From assembly GCF_001570405.1 (NCBI RefSeq), contig NZ_BBYM01000026.1, positions 62,001 to 126,000 of the forward strand: 64,000 bases of DNA. The letters run 5' to 3'. The stretch comes from Microtetraspora niveoalba. Lineage in GTDB: Bacteria; Actinomycetota; Actinomycetes; Streptosporangiales; Streptosporangiaceae. The notes below the pieces were generated by a model. That model was not told the origin of the DNA. It worked only from the letters and a program-made list of their open reading frames with translations, and did not search any database. Positions 58,943-64,000 of this stretch are shown piece by piece. Within the stretch, counting starts at the first letter, position 1. Each line of letters opens with the position of its first letter. The position numbers and the translations under genes were made by a program.

Positions 58943-59197
58943 GGCGAATCCGATCGTCGAGGGGAATCCGCGCAGGCCGGAGGCCCGCGCGGCGGAGCGG
59001 GCGGTGATGCGGGTGATCACGTGGCCGGCGGCGCGGAGAGCGCGTCCGGGCGTCCGGCGGGAAGCGGAGCGGGCGGACCGGGCGGGGCAGCCCGGGGCCG
59101 GGGCCTGGGCCTGGCGGCGTCCGCGAGGAACGGGAACCGTCGGCGCACGGCGGACCGGTCAGGGCCGCCCGGGACCGTCAGCGAAGCGGGAGAGCGG

Positions 59198-60031
59198 TCA
59201 GGGACCGTCCGGGCAGAACGCCTCGATCGGCCGGGGCGAGGGGTTGGGCACGGGGTTGGCGACCATGAGCGCCTCGCCCGGAGCGGTCATCGTCCCCGCG
59301 TAGACGTACCAGTCGCCGGGCACCGACTTCGCCTGGTACGCGGTGAACCTGCCCTTCAGGGCGCGCTCCCGGAGCATGACCTCGACCTCGCGGACGGTCT
59401 TGTTGATGAAGTCCACGCAGTGGAACGGCTCCCCCGGCGAGTCGATCGCGGTCATCACCCCGTAGCGCTCCCCCGCGCGGGCCGGCCGCCCCAGGTAGGC
59501 GATCACCTGCTTCCGGTAGTTCACCGGAATGCGCAGCCCGATCGCGCAGAGGTCGAAGAAGCGGCGGCACTCGCCCGGCCCCTGGATGCGGCTGACACCG
59601 CTCCCGTCCGACGTCCCGTCGAGGACGAGCAGTTGCCCCACGGTGCCCGCCGACGTCGGGATGACCCGCAGCTCGATGTTCAGCCCTCGGGCGCGCAGTT
59701 CCCGCTGGTACATCTCGGGCTCGGCGAACAGGTCCTTGACCGTGACCACGAACTGGTCGCCCTCGCGCTCGATGTCCAGCGCGGCGGACGCGGGCGCGGA
59801 GCCGAGCCCCACCGTGACGGCCAGCAGGGCGGCGAGCGCACCGGCCGCCGCCGCCACGCGGGGCCGCACCCGGCGGCTCCACGTCAGGGACGAACGCCAC
59901 CCGCGCGGCCGGACGGCGGCGGCAGGGGCCGAGGTGATCTCGTCGAGCAACTCGCGGGCCAGCGGCGTCATCCCCGGCCCCGGGTCGGGGGCGATGCGCC
60001 CGACGAGGCGGTCGATCCGGGCGTCGGTCAT
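59198..60031 (-). CDS. Membrane-anchored partner protein of the ECF sigma factor
   Basis: A 277-residue protein with a cytoplasmic N-terminal part (residues 1-57), one membrane helix (about 58-82, AAAAGALAALLAVTVGLGSAP) and an extracytoplasmic C-terminal domain with four Cys (GECRRFFDLC, FHCVD, FCPDG). Its ATG overlaps the sigma stop (ATGA), the usual arrangement for anti-sigma or sigma-linked membrane proteins of actinomycetes. No ZAS motif is seen, so it may not be a classical anti-sigma factor. Confidence 0.75.
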   Translation of the reverse strand: MTDARIDRLVGRIAPDPGPGMTPLARELLDEITSAPAAAVRPRGWRSSLTWSRRVRPRVAAAAGALAALLAVTVGLGSAPASAALDIEREGDQFVVTVKDLFAEPEMYQRELRARGLNIELRVIPTSAGTVGQLLVLDGTSDGSGVSRIQGPGECRRFFDLCAIGLRIPVNYRKQVIAYLGRPARAGERYGVMTAIDSPGEPFHCVDFINKTVREVEVMLRERALKGRFTAYQAKSVPGDWYVYAGTMTAPGEALMVANPVPNPSPRPIEAFCPDGP

Positions 60032-60585
60032 GCCTTCCTCCCCGCCAGCGCGAGAGCGCGCACGCCGTACCTCGCCACGTCGACGCCCGCGCGGGACAGT
60101 TCGCGCGCCAGACGCTTGCGCGCCCGGTGCAGGCGCGAGCGGGCCGCGCCCGGCGAGCAGCCGAGGACGGTGGCGGCCTCCTCAGAGGTCAGGCCCTCCC
60201 AGCTCACCAGCGCGAGCACCTCCCGGTCGTCCGCGTGCAGCCGCCGGTAGGCCGCCCGGACCGCGTCGAGATCGTTGTCAGGCGGGTCCGCGCTCCCGGC
60301 CCAGTCCGCGAGTTGCGCGCTTAGCCGCTCGACCAGGGCGCTCCTGCGCGTCGCCGTCCTGCGGCCGTTGGCGAGCGTGCGCCGGGCGACGCCGTACAGC
60401 CAGAGCCGGGCGGCGTGGCCGTCCGGGACGTCCGGCAGGCGGCGCCAGGCGGTGGTGAACGTCTCGGCGAGCGCGTCGGCGGCGTCCTCGTGCGAGTCGA
60501 CGCGCCGCCGGATGTAGGCGAGCAGGTCGGCGTAGTACGCCAGGTAGATCTCCTCGAAGCGCTGTCTCGTCTCCGGGTGGCCCAC
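60028..60585 (-). CDS. ECF-type RNA polymerase sigma factor
   Basis: A 185-residue ECF sigma factor. Region 2 is FEEIYLAYYADLLAYIRRRV through AETFTTAWRRL, and region 4 is LLALVSWEGLTSEEAATVLGCSPGAARSRLHRARKRL (in parts; residues about 122-160). GTG at 60585 follows GAGAGGGAG. It is co-translated with the membrane protein. The target promoters are unknown. Confidence 0.88.
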   Translation of the reverse strand: MGHPETRQRFEEIYLAYYADLLAYIRRRVDSHEDAADALAETFTTAWRRLPDVPDGHAARLWLYGVARRTLANGRRTATRRSALVERLSAQLADWAGSADPPDNDLDAVRAAYRRLHADDREVLALVSWEGLTSEEAATVLGCSPGAARSRLHRARKRLARELSRAGVDVARYGVRALALAGRKA

Positions 60586-60977
60586 TGTGCTCCCTCTCGC
60601 CGGGTCCTCCTCCACCCGGTACGTGTCCGGATGACGGCGAGTGTTCCACCCCAATCCTGAGAAAGAGCGTTCTTCCGCGTCTTGCCTGGCATTTCGCGTC
60701 CCGGCGCGTCTTGCCCGGCTCGTCCCGCCCGGCTTCGTCGCCGGGGAGGCGGGAGGCGGCCGGCCGGAGCGGGACCGGCCCGCCTTCCCACCCTCAGAAC
60801 CGGATCGGACGGCGGGGCGCACGCCCGGCGCTACGCCGTCCTGACCTCGGCGGTGCCCGCGATGCTCGCGCGGCGCGCGCCGGCCGCCGTCCTGGCACGG
60901 GGACGAGGGCCGCTCCCCGGACCGGTCACGGAACGGGGAACAACGGGCCGGTCACGGAACGGCGAACAACGGGCCGG
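60586..60977. other. 392-bp gap: sigma promoter zone and 26-bp repeats
   Basis: No gene is supported. The sigma-factor side (60586-60700) is comparatively AT-rich, with AATCCTGAGAAAGAGCGTTCTTCC, and probably holds its promoter. The far side holds the 26-bp tandem repeats that run into the end of the SDR gene. Confidence 0.4.
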
Positions 60978-61001
60978 TCACGGAACGGGGAACACCGGGC
61001 C
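60924..61001. repeat. 26-bp tandem repeat x3 crossing the SDR stop codon
   Basis: Three 26-bp units (60924-60949, 60950-60975, 60976-61001), each starting GGTCACGGAACGG and ending CGGGCC, differ at one to two positions. The third unit supplies the last codons and the stop of the SDR gene, so the array seems to have grown from the gene's 3' end. Confidence 0.85.
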
Positions 61002-61859
61002 GCCGCCGAACGCGGCCCGGTGGGAACCCGGGACCCGGCCGTCCCGCTCGGTCACGCCGTACTCGACGGCCGTCTCCGCCGAGATGAGGGTGTGCCCGCT
61101 GCGGGCGCGCACCTCCGGGTCGGCGGCGAGCGCGGCGATCACCCGGCCCTCGAACTCGGGCGTCTCCGCGAGCGCGATGGGGAACCCGGCGATGGTGTCG
61201 ACCCCCTTCGCCAGCACGCTCTCGGTCTGGACCAGGCCGAGCCAGAGCGAGAGGACCGTGACGTCGTGGCCGCGCAGCTCCACCGCCATGTCGGCGGTCA
61301 TCTTGTCGAGCGCCGCCTTGGACATGCCGTACAGCACGGAGTGCAGGTGGCGGCGGGTGCCGAAGGACGAGATGTTCACGATCAGCCCGCTGTTCCGCTC
61401 GACCATCCGGGCCGTCGCGGCGACGCTCGCCACGAAGTGGGCGCGCAACCCCACGCCGATGAGGCTGTCCCAGTCGTCGAGCGGCCTGCGCCAGTACGGC
61501 TCGGCGGCCCTGTCGTAGTTCGGTCCGGCCCACACGTTGTTGACGAGGAGGTCGATCCGGCCCCGCTCGGCGTCCACCCGGTCGAAGACCGCCGCGATCT
61601 GCTCGTCGTCCCGGTGGTCGCACTCCACCGCGACACCCGTGCCGCCCCGGGCCGTCACCTCCTCGGCCGCCCGCAGGAGGCGGGTGTTCTCGCCGAGCGG
61701 GCCGCGCCCGGTGAGGTACACCGTCCAGCCCTCCTCGCCCAGGGCGAGGGCGACGCCCTTGCCGACGCCGCGGCTCGCGCCGGTGACGACGGCGACCTTG
61801 CCCGCGCCCCGGCCCGCCGCGTCCGCACGCATGTCGTCGTCGCTCATGCCGTCGCTCAT
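60978..61859 (-). CDS. SDR oxidoreductase (DHRS1-like)
   Basis: A 293-residue SDR. TGASRGVGKGVALALGEEG binds the cofactor, LLVNNVWAGPNYDRAAEPYWRRPLDDWD is the DHRS1-type variant (NNVW for NNAG), Ser is in NISSFGTRRHLHS and YGMSK gives Tyr/Lys. It is longer than most SDRs because of a C-terminal segment. The ATG at 61859 has AGGGG upstream. It is the last gene of the flavoprotein-SDR-SnoaL-SDR group. DHRS1-like enzymes reduce steroid ketones in animals, an interesting but indirect hint. Confidence 0.83.
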   Translation of the reverse strand: MSDGMSDDDMRADAAGRGAGKVAVVTGASRGVGKGVALALGEEGWTVYLTGRGPLGENTRLLRAAEEVTARGGTGVAVECDHRDDEQIAAVFDRVDAERGRIDLLVNNVWAGPNYDRAAEPYWRRPLDDWDSLIGVGLRAHFVASVAATARMVERNSGLIVNISSFGTRRHLHSVLYGMSKAALDKMTADMAVELRGHDVTVLSLWLGLVQTESVLAKGVDTIAGFPIALAETPEFEGRVIAALAADPEVRARSGHTLISAETAVEYGVTERDGRVPGSHRAAFGGGPVFPVP

Positions 61860-61860
61860 G

Positions 61861-62358
61861 TCAGAACCCCTGCGTGACGACGGCGCCCTCGGGGAGCGGC
61901 CGGACGACGGACCACAGCTCGCGCACGTGGCACTTGGACTTCTTCCACCGCCCGTCCTCGATGACGTACGCGTCGTCGTACTCGACCGCGCCGAGCCTCT
62001 CGGTGTTGTCGATCAGGTTGATCTGGCGGAAGCGCAGCGTCCACCGCCCGACGGCCTCCGTCTCGGAGAGCAGCGTGATGTCGGGGTGGATGCCGTGGTG
62101 CATGTCGAGGATCACGTACCGGCCGTCCACCTTGCGGAGCGCGACCTTCTCGAAGATCTCGACCAGCCCCGCCGCGTCGTCGTAGTCCCCCATCCGCCCG
62201 AACCGGATGGACGCGCCCCGCCGGATGAAGGAGTCGCGGAACCCCTCGACGTCCTTGGCGTCACAGGCCCTCCAGTACCGGTACTTGAGCGCCTTGATCG
62301 CCGCGATCCGCTCCTGGTCCGCGACGCGCTCCTCCAGGCTCCGCCCGCTTTCCGTCAT
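61861..62358 (-). CDS. SnoaL-fold (scytalone dehydratase/BaiE-like) protein
   Basis: A 165-residue SnoaL_4/NTF2-fold protein. LEERVADQERIAAIKALKYRYWRACDAKD resembles the opening of the gut bacterial bile-acid 7-alpha-dehydratase BaiE, and Y28 and D33 match the spacing of BaiE Tyr30/Asp35. MHHGIHPDITLLSETEAVGRWTL and YDDAYVIEDGRWKKSK also correspond block by block. The His and second Asp of BaiE are not clearly conserved in place, so the same reaction cannot be assumed. The fold is also used by ketosteroid isomerases and many unknown proteins. ATG at 62358 has GGAAAGG upstream. Confidence 0.75.
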   Translation of the reverse strand: MTESGRSLEERVADQERIAAIKALKYRYWRACDAKDVEGFRDSFIRRGASIRFGRMGDYDDAAGLVEIFEKVALRKVDGRYVILDMHHGIHPDITLLSETEAVGRWTLRFRQINLIDNTERLGAVEYDDAYVIEDGRWKKSKCHVRELWSVVRPLPEGAVVTQGF

Positions 62359-62398
62359 GGTCACCGCCTTTCCGTCAGGCTTCCCGTCAGGCTTCCCG

Positions 62399-63166
62399 TC
62401 AGCTGTGGGAGCCTCCGTCCACGCGGACCTCGACTCCGTTGAGATAGGCGCCGTCGTCCGAGGCGACGAAGACGATCGTGCCGGCGATGTCCTCGGGACG
62501 GCCGGGCGCGCCCCACAGGGGGTAGGTCCGGGCGTACCAGGAGGTGTCGATCCCCGCGTACGTGCTCTTGTCCGCCGTCAGCGGGGTGGCGACGCCGCCG
62601 GGCGAGACCGGCACGACGCGGATGCGGCGGGGCGCCAGCTCCGCCGCCAGGCTGATGGAGAACGACAGCAGCGCGCCTTTGGACGCCGCGTAGCCCGTCA
62701 TCCACGGGTGCGCCTTCGTCGCCGCCGTGGAGGTCACGTTGACGATGACGCCCGTGCCGTCCGGGATGTGCGGCAGCACCTCCCGGCAGAGCACGACGGG
62801 CGCGAACAGGTTCACCGCGAAGATGTCGCGGTAGTCGTCCAGCCGCAGCGACTCCATCGGGGTGACCCTGAGCACGCCCGCCACGTTCAGCAGGGCGTCC
62901 ACCCGCCCGAGCTCGGCGACGGCCGCCGCGGCGACCCCCGCCGCGGCCTCCTCCCCGGACAGGTCCGCCCGGTGGGCGATCCACCGGCCGCCCCCGCCGG
63001 CGACGGGTTCCGCGGCGATCCGGCCGGTCTCCGCGAGCCCGGTCTCGTCCCGGTCCACGCCGAAGACCGTGGCGCCCTCCGCGATCAGCCGTACGGCGGT
63101 GGCCCGGCCGATGCCGGATCCCGCGCCGGTCAGCAGCACGCGCCGGCCCTCGAAACGACCCGTCAC
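62399..63166 (-). CDS. SDR oxidoreductase, HSD-like (paralogue of 48287-49033)
   Basis: A 255-residue classical SDR. TGAGSGIGRATAVRLIAEGA, ALLNVAGVLR, NVTSTAATKAHPWMTGYAASKGA, and PVSPGGVATPL parallel the SDR at 48287-49033, including NVAG. The GTG start overlaps the stop of the upstream flavoprotein gene (GTGA at 63163-63166). Tight coupling to a KstD/FrdA-type flavoprotein suggests successive oxidation steps on one steroid ring. 62366-62402 downstream holds two to three GCTTCCCGTCAG units. Confidence 0.84.
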   Translation of the reverse strand: MTGRFEGRRVLLTGAGSGIGRATAVRLIAEGATVFGVDRDETGLAETGRIAAEPVAGGGGRWIAHRADLSGEEAAAGVAAAAVAELGRVDALLNVAGVLRVTPMESLRLDDYRDIFAVNLFAPVVLCREVLPHIPDGTGVIVNVTSTAATKAHPWMTGYAASKGALLSFSISLAAELAPRRIRVVPVSPGGVATPLTADKSTYAGIDTSWYARTYPLWGAPGRPEDIAGTIVFVASDDGAYLNGVEVRVDGGSHS

Positions 63167-64000
63167 GCCTCTCCCACCGTCTCTCCCACCGCCTCTGACG
63201 CCGTCCCTGGCACCGTCTCTGGCACCGCCTCCTGCGCCGTCTCTCCCGCCGCCGCGCGCCCGGCCCGGCGGCCGAAGAACGTGCCGTCGCCGAGGGAGGT
63301 GCCGCTGATGTAGCCCTCGCCGTGGATGCCGGAGCTGGCCCGGCCCGCCGCGTACAACCCCGGGATCGGGCGGCCCGACTGGTCGAGGACCGCGCCGTCC
63401 ACCGTGGTGTGCAGGCCGCCGAGGGTGAAACCCGCGGCGCCGCTGCCCTTGCCCGCGCTGTCGCGCTCGCCGCCGGCGAACCCGAGCCGCGGGTCGACCG
63501 CGGCGAAGGGCGGCTTCAGCGGCCGGAGCCACTTCGCGTCCTTGTGGAAGTAGGGGTCCTCTCCCCGTTCCGCGTGCCGGTTGTAGACCCCGACCGTGGT
63601 CTCCAGCGCCCCGGCGGGCATCCCGAGCGTCTCCTCCAACTCGGCGAGGGTCTCCGCGACGATCTCGGGGCGCACCCCCCACAGGTCGCGCGCGGGGATG
63701 TCCTCGTACCCCTCCTCGTCGATGATCGCCCAGTACGGTCCCGGCTGGCGCAGGACGGCCGCGACGCTGAACAGCCCCGGGTACACGTCCTCGTTGATGA
63801 ACCGCTGCCCGAGCCCGTTGACGAGCATCCCCCGGGTGACCATGGCGGGCAGCGCGGTGAGCGCGATCTCCACCTCGGCCATGCGGCGGGTGGCCGCGCC
63901 GATCGCGGCCGCCATCCGGATGCCGCTCCCGTCGTCGAGGCCGTCGCTGACCTTCCCGTGCCCGAGAAGCGCCGGCGCGTGCTGCCGGAGCATCTCCTCG
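63163..64000 (-). CDS. KstD/FrdA-family FAD-dependent dehydrogenase (C-terminal part)
   Basis: The gene runs off the window; about 279 C-terminal residues are present. LVNGLGQRFINEDVYPGLFS, GGLHTTVDGAVLDQSGRPIPGLYAAGRASSGIHGEGYISGTSLGDGTFFGRRAG (read in parts, residues about 190-250 of the fragment) are typical of the FAD_binding_2 family that includes 3-ketosteroid dehydrogenases and fumarate reductases. It lacks the YPGPG ending of the KstD at 49999, so another reaction (for example Delta4/5-beta dehydrogenation) is possible. The last ~28 residues are tetrapeptide repeats encoded by a 12-bp array. Confidence 0.8.
   Translation of the reverse strand, partial: EEMLRQHAPALLGHGKVSDGLDDGSGIRMAAAIGAATRRMAEVEIALTALPAMVTRGMLVNGLGQRFINEDVYPGLFSVAAVLRQPGPYWAIIDEEGYEDIPARDLWGVRPEIVAETLAELEETLGMPAGALETTVGVYNRHAERGEDPYFHKDAKWLRPLKPPFAAVDPRLGFAGGERDSAGKGSGAAGFTLGGLHTTVDGAVLDQSGRPIPGLYAAGRASSGIHGEGYISGTSLGDGTFFGRRAGRAAAGETAQEAVPETVPGTASEAVGETVGEA
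63169..63252. repeat. 12-bp tandem repeat x7 encoding the flavoprotein tail
   Basis: Seven diverged 12-bp units (CTCTCCCACCGT-like) from 63169 to 63252. On the minus strand they encode AAGE/TAQE/AVPE/TVPG/TASE/AVGE/TVGE tetrapeptides at the very C terminus. Confidence 0.8.

Noticed and set aside
56606-60250. 1214-codon plus-strand open frame
   Set aside because: Covers the ATPase gene in another frame and the glycosyltransferase and sigma-linked gene in antisense; no recognisable motif.

Overview
The window is GC-rich actinomycete DNA: G/C third positions almost throughout, many GTG starts, and chains of genes overlapping by 1 to 4 bases. The gene families (KshA, HsaA, KstD, FadA5, FadE34, an igr-type operon, a KstR-like TetR) identify a steroid-catabolism locus. 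Absence of mce genes, use of a branched-chain-amino-acid-type ABC importer, and the ltp2/chsH2 architecture suggest a Streptosporangiales or Thermomonosporaceae-like actinomycete rather than a Mycobacterium. That placement is inference. All family names are recalled from known proteins; no search was run.

Layout. 1-1197: end of an OmpR-type regulator and its histidine kinase. 1311-3891: divergent fadD3-like ligase and an SDR. 12753-4040 (minus strand): a tightly coupled operon OYE - fadD17 - chsE2 - chsH2 - chsE1 - chsH1 - ltp2 - MaoC hydratase, matching the machinery that removes the last three side-chain carbons. 22443-12876 (minus): an APH-like kinase with a CrtC-like protein, a TetR regulator, then an SDR followed by a complete HAAT ABC importer with fused permeases. 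22706-27450: cytosolic sulfatase, divergent TetR with a 42-bp perfect inverted repeat between them, and an acyl-CoA ligase. 27523-38299: a non-steroid accessory block with broken genes (VapC remnant, P-loop remnant, kinase/response-regulator chimera, 5'-truncated propeller) and assorted regulators. 46229-38361 (minus): fadD19 - fadA5 - fadE34 - SCPx thiolase - hsd4B - thioesterase, divergent from hsd4A at 46403. 47423-55658: 3-alpha-HSD, SDR, KstR-like TetR, KstD, a secreted lipase, and divergent hsaA and kshA, the latter coupled to a small four-cysteine protein. 55789-60585: SDR, ATPase, glycosyltransferase, and an ECF sigma factor with a membrane partner. 64000-60978 (minus): KstD/FrdA-like flavoprotein, SDR, SnoaL-fold protein, SDR.

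How it fits together. Side-chain CoA activation (FadD19, FadD17, others), dehydrogenation (FadE34; ChsE1/E2), hydration (MaoC proteins), oxidation (Hsd4A), thiolysis (FadA5, SCPx) and retro-aldol cleavage (Ltp2) would shorten a steroid side chain. KstD plus KshA would open ring B, HsaA acts on the aromatised ring A, and FadD3 starts C/D-ring degradation. KshB, HsaBCD and most C/D-ring enzymes are not in the window. The 3-alpha-HSD, OYE, BaiE-like SnoaL protein, several HSD-like SDRs, sulfatase and CasC-type FadE34 suggest the substrate may be a bile acid or another polar or conjugated steroid. This is inference.

Regulation. The strongest novel signal is a 15-bp palindrome, TCCCG-N-T-N-A-N-CGGGA and variants, found about 45-125 bp (mostly 68-97 bp) upstream of steroid operons at ten positions and not noticed elsewhere. 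Imperfect KstR-type sites lie between fadD19 and hsd4A. The locus also carries many 12-15-bp minisatellites at gene ends.
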